From: Vermamoeba vermiformis
Lineage: Eukaryota; Tubulinea; Echinamoebida
NCBI GenBank assembly: GCA_045837725.1
Contig: JBEWZL010000063.1
Coordinates: forward strand, 186,001 to 250,000
Reading direction: 5' to 3'
Length of the DNA stretch: 64,000 nt
Positions within the stretch are counted from its first letter, which is position 1. The number at the start of each line of letters is the position of its first letter. A program made the position numbers and the translations under genes. Shown here piece after piece: positions 33,110-43,845 of this stretch. The notes below the pieces were generated by a model. That model did no database searches and was not told the DNA's origin. It saw only the letters and a program-made list of their open reading frames with translations.

Positions 33110-35155
33110 ATGTGTCGGTGGTGCGTGTACATCGGTGACCCTATTCTCTTGGCCACAATTTTAACCAGACCAAAGTAAGTCAGATCAAGCGCAAGCGACA
33201 TTACTTAACCGAAAAAAGTTTTCAGCATCTAACGTCTATTTATTTAATTTTTAGCCATTCAATTTTGAAGCAAGCCTACGAGAGGTATCTGCCTCATATT
33301 GAGACGAATTGGAACCTAAGCAATTTACTGTCGACTGTACAGCGAAATTCGTTATTTAATGCAGATGGCTTCGGTATTGGCTGGTACACCAAAGACCATG
33401 ACGAAAATGATCCTACCCCGTGCATATTTACAAGGTATAATTGATATATTTGCCGAGTGGGTGGTTACGTGAAAATAACAATCGGAAAATTCACTCCGAA
33501 TCCAAATAATTTTACGAAAAGACGCACCATTATGATTCGCTATCATTAATATTGCTTTATTTAGTATCCAACCCGCACCGACAAACAGAAATTTTACCCG
33601 ATTAGCAGAGAAAATTAAATCAGAACTGTTTTTCGCTCACATCCGTGCTGCATCTCCTGGATTGCCTATTACAGAGACAAATTGCCATCCATTCCAATTC
33701 GGAAGGTACGTGCATAATATTAATTGTGTTAACATCATTATGGCGCGATGCTAAAACGAAATCTATGTAGATTTATGTGGATGCACAACGGTGGTATTTA
33801 CAAATTCAAAAAGATCAAGCAAGGTAACGATATTAACAATTACTATTTCATTATGCACGTGTATCTGACTGTTTTGTGCGTTATTTAGAGTTAATTAAGC
33901 GATTGAGCCCGAAAGCATATTCAATGGTTACCGGCACAACAGATTCAGAGCACATTGGCGCCCTTTTCGTCGATCAATTGCCTAATGGCGATCCTATGGC
34001 TGAGCACTCACCTGCTGATATTTGCAAAGCTATTAAGTACGTATCTTTTCAAACTCCGACGAGTCTAGTTACTGATCTCCGATCCCGCATTTCAATATCT
34101 TTCGTTTCACTACATTACCATGCAACTTATTATTATGCAATATATGTGCAAATATATCCGCACGTAGATCTTCATTGAGCTAAAGAAGCAAAAAAATTGC
34201 TACGACGGATCGGCGAACAATTTTAAAGGAGCCAATGAGCTAATCATTGTTATCTATAGGAACACTATATTCATATTAGTCGGTATAGTACGAGAATTCT
34301 TCAAAGAGAAGTCAGGTGCTTCGTCTTTGAATTTTGCTTGTACGGATGGCAAAACAGTCGTTTGCACGCGTTTCAGAGATCATCCAATTGAACATGCACC
34401 GTCACTGTATTATATTCGCGCTGGTAGTGTGCAAATGGAGGAGAAAGAAGTCAATATTTGTCCGGCTCGTGAATGCGAAAAACCAAAGGCGATCTTGATC
34501 TGCTCTGAGCCAATTACTTAGTAAGCATCTTTAGCGACATTGTGTCAAGCCTATCACTATTACAATATAGCGGTGATAATATTTCTATCGATAAGGCTTA
34601 AAGGCCACAAAAATTTTCTGATCTCGATCTGACTTTATTGTTTTCTTAGTGACGATTCTGCTTGGACTTTGGTTCCTAATAATCACTTAGGTAAGTCTTG
34701 GGACTAATATAGGCATATATATCGCTACTGCAATTAGTTAATTCGAATTTTCTTCGTGTACTAACACTCCGTCTAACGTTTTGTTTTAAATAGTGCTTGT
34801 AAAGGAAGATAGAACTACTAGCTTTGAACGAATAGACGTCAATCATCATCATCATAGCGTGCAAGAAATATTCAGCTCTTGGAAATCTCTTGCTTTCTCG
34901 CATAAGCATCCGGATGTGGAGGCAATTCCCTCGCCGCCAGAGTCACCTATCAACGAAAGAAAGCTAGTTGATATGATTAAGACGAAGCTTGATATTAAAT
35001 CATCGCCTTGCAGTAGTTTAGAAGAAATTCTAATGGCTGCTAGGACGTTGAAAAAAGAAATGAATTGCGAGAGCTTTAGCGAGTCGAATAGTCTTACCAA
35101 TAGCACCGCGTTAGAGACTACAACACCAATGAATAATGTAACTACTGAAAAGTAG
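33110..35155 (+). CDS. DUG3: Class II glutamine amidotransferase, DUG3-like
   Basis: I chose the ATG at 33110 because class II amidotransferases use an N-terminal cysteine. It gives MCRWCVYIGDPILLATILTRP, close to yeast Dug3. An in-frame ATG 27 nt upstream would bury that Cys. Further marks are ADGFGIGWYT, PAPTNRNFTRLAEKIKSELFF, AHIRAASPG, ETNCHPFQFGRFMWMHNGGI, TTDSEHIGALF and, late, ILICSEPIT. Dug3 acts with Dug2 in the cytosolic breakdown of glutathione (Cys-Gly and gamma-Glu release). About ten exons. After the enzyme domain comes a roughly 120-residue Ser/Glu-rich tail (from about 34800) with HHHH, absent from the yeast protein. The frame runs to TAG at 35153-35155. Confidence 0.88.
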
Positions 35156-35400
35156 ATTGTACAATAGAAATAAATACTATTTATTGAGATCGTTTTCTGA
35201 GATTTGAAAACCGATCGCCTTTTCCTCAATAAAGGTGATCTAGTATTCCCTTCGCCTTACTCTGCTGCAAGCGGCATTGCCTTTCCTTAATTAGCCGTCT
35301 TTAAGTTTTTAATTGAATTTCAACCAAAAATAACCGTTGCAAACTTGTTTTTCATTTTCAATTTATTTGTAACAGCGAGAACAGCAGATTTATAGTAAAT

Positions 35401-37423
35401 ATGTCAAAATTTGGAGGAGGAGGCGAGAAGTGCGTGTCTTGTGGCAAGAGTAAGTGATCAGGACCTGAACCGGCAAATTCCATCTGCCGTTCCAATCAGA
35501 TTTTACGCTAAAAATTGGTAGAATATTTGAAATTTAATATTATAATATTATTGTATGCGAATATAAGCTTAAATAATTTGATGAATTTATTTTAAAATTA
35601 ATTTTTTCCGATCAGCTGTCTATCCCGCTGAGCGAATCGTACCGTCAGATAATGTCATATTGCATAAAACGTAAGTTGATTAATATTAAAATAAATATCT
35701 CTTTTTATTACAAATTTCATAAAAATGTCAACGAAAATCTCTTCGCTTACAATAGTCATTAGGTGCTTTCGTTGCGCGGTATGCAATTCCGTGTTGAAGC
35801 CAGGAAGTTTTTCAGCATATGAAGGCAAATATTATTGCAAGCCTCACTTTACACAATTATTCAAAATGAAAGGAAGTTACAATAGCATCGCTGAAAATAC
35901 ACCAGACGATGGATCTGGATCTAATCCAACAACTCCTAAAGAACCACAAGTACGTTAATACTTTAGTACTATTTCGCGTTAAAATAACACTGAGAGCAAA
36001 AAATAATAGCAAATGTAGCGTTACGGATCTGCTACTTTGAGAGTGTTTTCTAATATTAGTAATTAGTTGGAGAAGACCACGTCAACAGCAGCTTTAGGAG
36101 GTCCCTCGAAAAACAAGGATTTAATAGCAGAGTTGAAAGATAAGACTGAGGACGCGAAGCCCGAGGACAAGAAACCAGCACCAGAGCGACAAACATCGAG
36201 CCGCTTTGCTAACAATGCGTTTATTCGCCAAGACAGCGTGAGCAGTAACCCGCCAAAAGAAACATCGCATTCACGCGAAAGCAGCAGTAGCAAAGACACT
36301 TCGTCGTCATCGAAGCCTAAAGAAGATGACACTAAAAAACCATCTTCGTCGTCTTCGTCCTCGAGCAAATCAACGTCAACTTCCAGCGAAAAAGATTTGG
36401 CGCCGAAAGATAGCACAGAATACAGTACCAAACAATATTGGGAATCTCGTTACAAACAGTGCGTACAAATTGTCAATTTTTTCTAGATCTAGGCTCCGAA
36501 ATTGCTACGGAATACTAAACTTTGTATGGTTAGGGATGACGGTACTTTTGATTGGTTTGCGGGCTGGGACATTCTTGGTGATACTTTGAAAAAGTTGGTC
36601 AAAAAAGACGACAAAGTTTTATACCTCGGATGTGGTAATTCAGGTACCCTCTTTGCTTTAGTTTCATATAATCACATTAATAACATACTTCGTATTATCA
36701 GAATTGATGGAGAATTTATATGACGAGTTCAAAGGCGCCGTACAAATCAGTAACATTGATATCTCCGAAACGATCATTGAAAAAATGAAAGGCAGAAATT
36801 CTTCACGATCAAAAATGAATTGTAAGGATCACATATAATCATAATATACATAAGTATATTCACATTTTAAAGGGACTGTCATGGACGTATTATCGCTGAG
36901 TTTCCCCAGTGGTAACTTTGACGTCATCATTGACAAAGGCACGATTGATTCAATAGTCGTGAGTATCAAAATATCATAGGAGGTGTCAAGTGAGTGTACT
37001 GACACGCGATATAAATATAGATGGGTCAGAAGAGCGATAGATCTAAGCTCGAATCTTCAATGGAAAGCAAGCTTGAAAAAATGCTGAGTGAAGTCTCAAA
37101 GTAAGTTGTTGTGAATTGATATTAGATTTCGAGTGTATTATAGGACCTCGCTATTATACGCGAGTTTTAAAAATTAATCCGTTTACTAATTCGGATATTT
37201 GCAGGATCCTCAAGTCCGATGGCACGTTCTTTTACGTCACATTTGTCAAACCCTATTATCGCAAATCAATATTCGAAAAGTCAAAGTTTAATTGGACCGT
37301 CACAACGCAAGGAATGGGTACGTAGTATTATATAGTGCTAGCGAAGAGTAACTAATGGGGTCTGAAATTGTTACAGCAACGGAAAATGGTCCTATCTATT
37401 TATATACAATGAAAAAGAAATAG
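35401..37423 (+). CDS. LIM domain fused to class I methyltransferase
   Basis: The ATG at 35401 begins a LIM domain: CVSCGK, then TVYPAERIV, HKTCFRCAVC and YYCKPHFTQLFKMKGSY, the CRP/LASP-like type with eight zinc ligands. A Ser/Lys/Asp-rich linker (exon from 36067) runs without a break into YWESRY, and across a roughly 30-nt intron into GTFDWFAGWDILGD, VLYLGCGNSE, ISNIDISE, FDVIIDKGTIDSI and FYVTFVKPYY. These are the motif order of METTL12/13- and EFM-type S-adenosylmethionine methyltransferases, whose known targets include lysines and N-termini of translation factors. About eight exons end at TAG 37421-37423. Phases match at the LIM-linker join (phase 0 both sides), so one protein is predicted. 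I know of no described LIM-methyltransferase pairing, but could not search. Confidence 0.8.
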
Positions 37424-37570
37424 TTTATGATGCACGTAATAGGAGTCATAACTAATTTTTATTTATTTTTGGTTTTGTAAACATTTTCGATAAAAATTTG
37501 AGTTTGCCTCGTGAATTCTTTTTTAATCAGAATTACCCCTAAAAACTCGTTATTATTCGTTGCAAACAAA

Positions 37571-37582
37571 TATAAATATCGC
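37571..37582 (+). promoter_or_regulatory. TATA-like box of DNRLRE gene 2
   Basis: TATAAATATCGC lies 52-63 nt upstream of the ATG at 37634. It matches the paralogue's box on the minus strand at 14856-14865 in both sequence and spacing. Confidence 0.5.
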
Positions 37583-37633
37583 TGCTACATCATTATCTCC
37601 ATTCAAATCGCTTCACTCACAACGATTTTGAAA

Positions 37634-40600
37634 ATGACGATCCGCATCCTGCTTTTCTTCGTACTTTTTGGAAGCTTTACCTACTCAGCCTTTGGGAACA
37701 ACGGTACGTACTCCTACTTAATAATGCCTTGCTAACTCTTTCTTCATGCAGATGTGTTGCTCCAGTTCAGAGTAAACAAGAGTCAAACGGTGACTTGTCC
37801 TAATAGCACCGTCTGCGCAAATCCATCTAGCGTTGCTTGGAATATCTCACTTGGTGGTGTTCCAGATAAATTCTGCAACGAGAGGTAAGTTCTAAGTGGA
37901 TCGAGAACTTATGTTTTTGTAACGAGCTGGATCTGACTTGTTTTAGATGCCATCTTCTGTTCTTCGTGCATTTCGGAGCTCATACCCCAGGAGTGACACC
38001 TGGAACTATCTTCAGCGCTGCTAGCTACACAACTACACGAGATCTGTACCGGTTCTTCGACTTGCTGAATAACTGGTTTCCGTACACACTCGGCTATGAA
38101 TTCGACTCGAACACGATCGGAGGATTCTCCGAGTTTGGAGGTTCGCAATATTTAATTTTCAGGCTCTTTCAATAATTTACTCAAACTTTTCCAAATTAGG
38201 CTTTCCGTCTGTAGATCTGAGCAATGCAACGATATCTGATATAAGATTGACTGTAAACTCCTTCACGGCCACTGCAGCGACTGTCAGCGGCTCCCCTGCT
38301 TTGAACCTGACCTACGATCTGACTTTTACCGTATTAGGCAATTGTGAGTGAAATGAATAATGCCACGTACGGATATCAAGACTAATCTTTATACTAATAG
38401 GGCACCCTAATTTGACTAATATCACTGCTCCTCCTACCGGCGACGCATTTGTTCGTAATGGCACTGCGTTTAGAAATACAAACTTCGGAAAATTAGACTA
38501 CTTGCTCGTCTCTCAAAACTTCTCGGATCCAAGTGCTACTCGCTACTCATACTTCGAGTTCGACCTATTCTGTATGTATAATTACCTGGTAATAGAAGAG
38601 ACCTCATCTGACGAGCTTTTTTTAGCTTGGACTGTGATCAACAAAGCGACGCTGAAATTGTGGGGCAGTTCGCTAGATAACGTTAGTATTGCTGCGATAG
38701 CTTTTTCAGTGAACGGCACGTTCAATGAAAGCACAATTACTTGGGCTAATGCTCCTCCGTTGAATTTGACCGCCTCTCGTAAGTTATTCTGTATGTAATT
38801 AATACCATTCTAACAGTCATTTAGTATTCCCTACTGATATTAATTCGACCGTTCGATGGTACGAGTTTGATATCACTCCATTGGTAAGTTCTAAGAATTT
38901 CGGCGGTTATTCGTACGGATCTGATCTTACGTTCCTTAGGTGCGAGAAGAGTTCCCTCACGGAAATGGTACTATATTCTTCGCATTAGTATCAACCTTTG
39001 GAGGCACCATGAGATTTTCATCGCGCGAAGGACCGTTCCCGCCAAAACTTGAGATCATCGCTGTGGTACCTGAAAACGAACAACTAGCATTACCCCCACT
39101 ATTCTCGATCGTTACTCCTCCCCTCCCAACCAGCAACCTCAAGCCCAACCTCAGGCTCAGCAACCGCAAGCACGGCCTGCGCAGCCTCGGCTCAAGCACA
39201 GCCTCAGGCTCAACCACCACTAATCCCACTCGTTCCTACTTCACCGCCTCAAGCTCAGCAACCACAAGCACGGCCTCAGGCTCAACCTCAGCCCCCTCAG
39301 GCTCAGCAACCGCAAGCACGGCCTCAGGCACAGCCTCAGGCTCAACCTCAAGCGCAACCACCACTCATCCCAATCGTTCCTACTTCACCGCCTCAAGCTC
39401 AGCAACCACAAGCACGGCCTCAAGCTCAACCTCAAGCGCAGCCTCAGGCTCAGCAACCGCAAGCACGGCCTCAAGCTCAGCCACAAGCGCAACCACCACT
39501 CATCCCAATCGTTCCAACTTCACCTCCTCAAGCTCAACCTCAAGCCCAGCCTCAAGCGCAGCCTCAGGCTCAACCTCAAGCTCAACCGCAAGCGCAACCT
39601 CAAGCACAGCCACCACTAATTCCTATCGTTCCTACTTCACCGCCTCAGGCTCAACCTCAAGCCCAGCCTCAGGCTCAACCTCAAGCGCAACCACAAGCGC
39701 AACCACAAGCGCAGCCTCAGGCTCAGCCACAAGCTCAACCTCAAGCGCAACCACCGCTCATCCCAATTGTTCCTACTTCACCTCCTCGGGCTCAACCTCA
39801 GGCACAGCCTCAGGCGCAACCTCAAGCTCAACCTCAAGCTCAGCCTCAGGCTCAACCGCAAGCGCAACCACCGCTCATCCCAATTGTTCCTACTTCACCC
39901 CCGCGCAGCCGCGCGCCGCCTCAGGCCCAACCACAAGCACAACCTCAAGCACAGCCGCAGGCGCAACCTCAGGCTCAACCACAGGCGCAACCTCCACTAA
40001 TTCCAATCGTTCCTACTTCACCGCCTCAAGCTCAACCTCAAGCCCAGCCTCAGGCTCAACCTCAAGCTCAACCACAGGCGCAACCACAAGCACAGCCGCA
40101 GGCGCAACCTCCACTTATCCCAATTGTTCCTACTTCACCGCCTCAAGCTCAACCTCAAGCACAGCCTCAGGCTCAACCACAAGCGCAGCCTCAAGCACAG
40201 CCTCAAGCGCAACCTCAGGCTCAACCACAAGCTCAACCACAAGCGCAACCACCGCTCATCCCAATCGTTCCAACTTCACCGCCTCAGGCCCAACCACAAA
40301 CACAACCACATGCGCAGCCTCAAGCTCAGCCACAAGCGCAACCTCAAGCGCAACCTCAAGCGCAACCTCAGGCTCAGCCACATGCGCAGCCTCAGGCTCA
40401 ACCACAAGCACAGCCTGAAGCGCAACCACCACTTATCCCAATCGTTCCTACTTCACCGCCTCAGGCCCAACCACAAACACAACCACATGCGCAGCCTGAA
40501 AGTCAACAACCTCACGGGCAACCACCACAGGCGGAACAACCTCACGGGCAACCACCACAGGCGCAACAACCTCACGGACAACCACCACAGGCGGAACAAC

Positions 40601-40857
40601 CTCACGGACAACCACCACAGGCGGAACAACCTCATGGGCAACCACCACAAGCGGAACAACCTCACGGACAACCACCACAGGCGCAACAACCTCACGGGCA
40701 GCAACCACCACAGGCGCAACAACCGCACGGGCAACAACAACCAGACAAGCAACAATCATCGGTGACTAATGACCCGGCAGTCTCTGAGGCCAGTGTCAAA
40801 CACATCGTGGCTGTTGTGCCCACTTTGTTGATTGGTTTGTTATTAGCTTGCTGCTAA
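37634..40857 (+). CDS. Secreted DNRLRE/CBM96-type protein, Pro/Gln/Ala repeat stalk, GPI-like tail
   Basis: The signal peptide is ILLFFVLFGSFTYSAFG. The N-terminal module has CNERCHLLFFVHFG and FFDLLNNWFPYTLGYE, split by an intron at the same place as in the paralogue at 14804. The DNRLRE module (GDAFVRNGTAFRNTNFG, EFDLF, YEFDITPLVREEFPHGNG, RFSSREGPFPPKLE) ends near 39065. After that lies a repeat tract of P-Q-A-Q and PPLIPIVPTSPP, then QPHGQPPQAE repeats and a hydrophobic end (HIVAVVPTLLIGLLLACC), GPI-like. To enter the P-Q-A-Q frame from the DNRLRE exon, a 22-nt intron at about 39066-39087 would work. Without it, the exon frame reads a Ser/Thr/Ala-rich sequence to 40418. The codon pattern favours P-Q-A-Q. 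Confidence 0.78.
39193..40735 (+). repeat. P-Q-A-Q / PPLIPIVPTSPP and QPHGQPPQAE coding repeats
   Basis: About ten PPLIPIVPTSPP blocks (39210-40460) alternate with runs of PQAQ. Then come about seven 30-nt units encoding QPHGQPPQAE or QPHGQPPQAQ (40507-40735). Differences between copies fall almost only at the third codon position of this frame (CCT/CCA/CCG, CAA/CAG, GCT/GCG/GCC/GCA, GGG/GGA). That is what selection on this protein sequence leaves. Confidence 0.85.
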
Positions 40858-40943
40858 ACTACGATGTGATATTTGTACGCAGCGTGCAAATAAACCAACG
40901 CATTTCTTATAGCGAAGCGATTTTTTTTAAGTTGTAGAACTAG

Positions 40944-41008
40944 AACGCTCAGGATAATAGGAAGTGACACGTGTCATTTTTAACAGGACTGGCATGCCCC
41001 TGAGCGTT
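40944..41008. repeat. 10-bp inverted repeat around the TGACACGTGTCA palindrome
   Basis: AACGCTCAGG (40944-40953) and its exact reverse complement CCTGAGCGTT (40999-41008) enclose a 45-nt spacer. The spacer holds a perfect TGACACGTGTCA at 40965-40976. The structure lies about 85 nt past the DNRLRE stop codon. Confidence 0.6.
40965..40976. promoter_or_regulatory. Perfect palindrome TGACACGTGTCA in a spacer
   Basis: This is the only perfect copy in the window that is outside an intron. It lies within the loop of the inverted repeat at 40944-41008. Confidence 0.6.
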
Positions 41009-41374
41009 TGCGAACCACTAATATCGACGCCCAGTTCTCTACATTTTTTAAATAATTAATAATAGTACTAATAAATTCCACGTTAGCAATTTTTATTGCG
41101 CTGGCAAAAGTGGATCGCTCCCGCAAACCTGCGTCGTTGTGGAGGCTGCAGATCCATCTAATACATCACAAACTTCATCCAGTAAATATAGCCGACATTA
41201 ATTATTCTATTCAAAGTTATTTTTAGTTCTGCCGTTAAGTAAAGGTTACTATTTTTGGAATATTCTGCGAGGGAGATTTATCAATCACCTGTCACGGTGA
41301 ACGATAAACTGGTCCCGTATAAAGCAACACTTAAATTAAGGCAACCACAACAAGCTACTTTTCGGCCGGATCTA

Positions 41375-43301
41375 ATGGCAACCGCTTCGCGACTAAGAAC
41401 TTTTGGGAAATGTGCAACGTTTATCCTTACAATCGCTATCTTATTATTATCGGCGGATGCTAATATAGTGGTTAATCTCAATAACGGAACTCAAATTGAA
41501 ATGGAAGCTTATCAAATATTTTACCGAGGTAAGTTTCAGTTTTTTAACCTAAGAGTAGTGATTCTCGAATTAATAAATCGATTCATATTCTATCAATTAA
41601 TCTTTATGGAAAATAGCGATAGAAAATTTCTTAAATTGCCCATAACGATCCATTCAAATTTAATTTACTGCTCAATCGAAACTGATGTATTGATATCATG
41701 ATATAGGAAGTTCGGTAGAGCCTCTAACCGAGCCATTGACATCTAACGTCACGTTTGATATCAGCACGTCAAACAATCGTATTTTACTTGTTTATCAAGA
41801 CACGCCAATTGAAACAATTATTGTTGAAGCACAAAAAAAAGGATGTATTGGCGTTATATACGGATCTAGCATCGATGGTAAGCTCATACCAACGCCCCAA
41901 AATTTCCGTATTCGGATGCTAACCTTTGTTTTTAGTGGTCGGTGGATATTTGCAATATCGTAAGAACGACTTTTATGTGGCTAGTCAAGTGAATATCACC
42001 GTTGTCGACGTTGGCTTCGTTCAGTTGGGTGCCGGACTTGGCTCCGAATTACTCAAAATATTGGCAACGAAAGATCTTATAGCCAATGTAACTATACTTC
42101 CTGATGGTACGAATATCTTGATAATTAATTAATTTTAAACTCAAAATAATCGAAATTTAGAGGCAGAAAATCCTTGGGTGACGGTCATTTCGTCTGGCTG
42201 GATCTACGTTTGGAGCAGTAAGTAGCGGCGATGTAAGGCTATCTTAGTCATAACGTTATTATTGTAGTAAGTTTAATACTATTTTCGGCGGCGAACATCG
42301 TCTTGGCTTCTCTTCAACTCCGAAAGTTCTATTTTTACTACGGCGGATGCACCCAAGCAATTGCGATCTACGTTCTCATTATAGAGATCATGTCTAATTT
42401 AAGTAAGTCAATACAATACTTTTTTTGTTTACCGTCTCTTACCCAATTTGTTTCAGTTCGCATTCTAGCCTGCATCGATTTCTTTGGATCGAACTATTTA
42501 TACCCAGAATGGGTGTTTGTCTTCTTAGGCGAGGTCTGCCTTCCATTCGTCATTGCAGCGTTCTTGCTGTTCACGTTATACTGGCACGAGATGATGACGA
42601 GCGCATCTATCATCGTGCATCCGTTCATCGTCAAAATGAGAATTCCATTCTTCGTCATTTCTGGATTCATTCTAGCCTTCCAAATCATCAAGACACTCAT
42701 GCGCAGCTTAACTCTATTCACTGGCTTTAACTTGATCATTTGTAAGTCTGCCTTAGTATCATCAACAGCCGTTCGTGCACGCAGATCTGACCAACTTTTC
42801 TCAGCTGTATTTTATCTGGCCTCGTTCTTATTCATTACAATATTCTACAATATCACTGGCATTAAGCTGTTGAGGCGTATGAAAAAGAGCAAGTCAATGG
42901 GCCGAACAGTCAGGTTGACAAAGGTACGTACTCACATGTTTTTTTAAAAGTATATTAATTTCTATATTTAGACAACGATTAAAGTCCTCGTCAGCGGCAG
43001 TATTATCTTCGTTTTCGTGATCCTTGCCATTCTTTTCGCCACTGGCATTCCAATGACCCCGATTGGTACGTCCGTTGATTGACGTGCTTTTTGTGACACT
43101 TTTGACACTTTATCAGGATACGTCGTCACGTGGTATGTCACGTATGCTGTCATTAATGTCGCCTCCTTGATGAATATCTTGGCATTTGAACTGCCATCGA
43201 AGTTCTCGAGCACCAGTCAAGGCAAAGATTCGTCATCGAATCAAAAAAACAGCGTCATGGTGGAAACTGCAAGTGCGACAAATCAGTCCTCGGCCAACTA
43301 A
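41375..43301 (+). CDS. PA-like ectodomain plus seven-transmembrane protein
   Basis: The ATG at 41375 opens a signal peptide (CATFILTIAILLLSADA). The ectodomain includes NRILLVYQDTPIETIIVEAQKKGCIGVIYGSS in outline, which follows the pattern of a protease-associated (PA) domain. Seven hydrophobic helices follow, for example ISLILFSAANIVLASL, CTQAIAIYVLIIEIM, VFVFLGEVCLPFVIAAFLLF, IPFFVISGFILAFQIIK, VFYLASFLFITIFYNITG, VSGSIIFVFVILAILFATG and VVTWYVTYAVINVASLM. The loop GIKLLRRMKKS before helix 6 and the helix layout match the 7TM gene at 16235, so a THH1/TOM1/TOM3-like family is likely. The tail is Ser/Asn-rich. About nine exons. It follows a DNRLRE gene directly, in the same orientation. Confidence 0.68.
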
Positions 43302-43845
43302 GCAGATTCACACTACGAGCTCATTACTTCTTTTTGTACATATTTAGTTAATTGTATTACTTACCGGCAATGATTAAAATTTCGCATTGCTTTTTTTTAA
43401 ATAAAGTACGGAACAATTCCCTTAAGCCGTGAATTACTGTTACGCCGAAAATTGGCAACGACATAAAACGGCAACTTTGGTAGACACTTTTTTTGTCTCC
43501 CCTGAAGTGATGATCTAGACTGGAAGATTTCTTGGTAACGAGTTCTTGTAATCAACGCTTCGTTATAAACGACAAAAATAGCATGTTGTGGTATTGTTAA
43601 TTGAAATTAAATCAATAATAAATGGCACAAAAGAAAAAAACACAATTTTATTTATTCCTAAACTTCCACGATAAATAATGCCTGCCACGACATAATGAGT
43701 ATCATGTAAGGCCAGTTACAGCTAATGAGATAGATCTAAGTAGTGAAGGTGAGAGAATTGACGGCAATGACGTCAATAGTTTGACACGCGTCATCGCACA
43801 TTCCGTGCTGGCAATAGCATCGTTAGTAAATTGAATAAACGCTAT
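43302..43845. other. Spacer between convergent genes, no gene
   Basis: These 544 nt separate two stop codons. AATAAA occurs at 43400 for the plus-strand gene. TTTGACACGCGTCAT, a one-base variant of the intronic palindrome, occurs near 43780. No coding content was seen. Confidence 0.5.

Larger units (their letters stand above)
40858..41374. other. Spacer with hairpin, no gene
   Basis: These 517 nt lie between the DNRLRE gene and the second 7TM gene. Apart from a T run at 40921-40928 and the inverted repeat at 40944-41008 I see nothing. An open frame entering from 41255 lacks an ATG before 41375. Confidence 0.5.

Noticed and set aside
32821-33201. 126-codon minus-strand frame
   Set aside because: It overlaps the conserved first exon of the DUG3-like gene on the other strand and has no recognisable content.
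38940-40418. 492-codon Ser/Thr/Ala-rich frame as the sole product
   Set aside because: Third-position variation among repeats supports the P-Q-A-Q frame instead. It is kept only as a possible alternative in the findings.
40448-40759. Minus-strand open frames of 100-103 codons
   Set aside because: They are mirror images of the 30-nt coding repeat, which has no stop in several frames.
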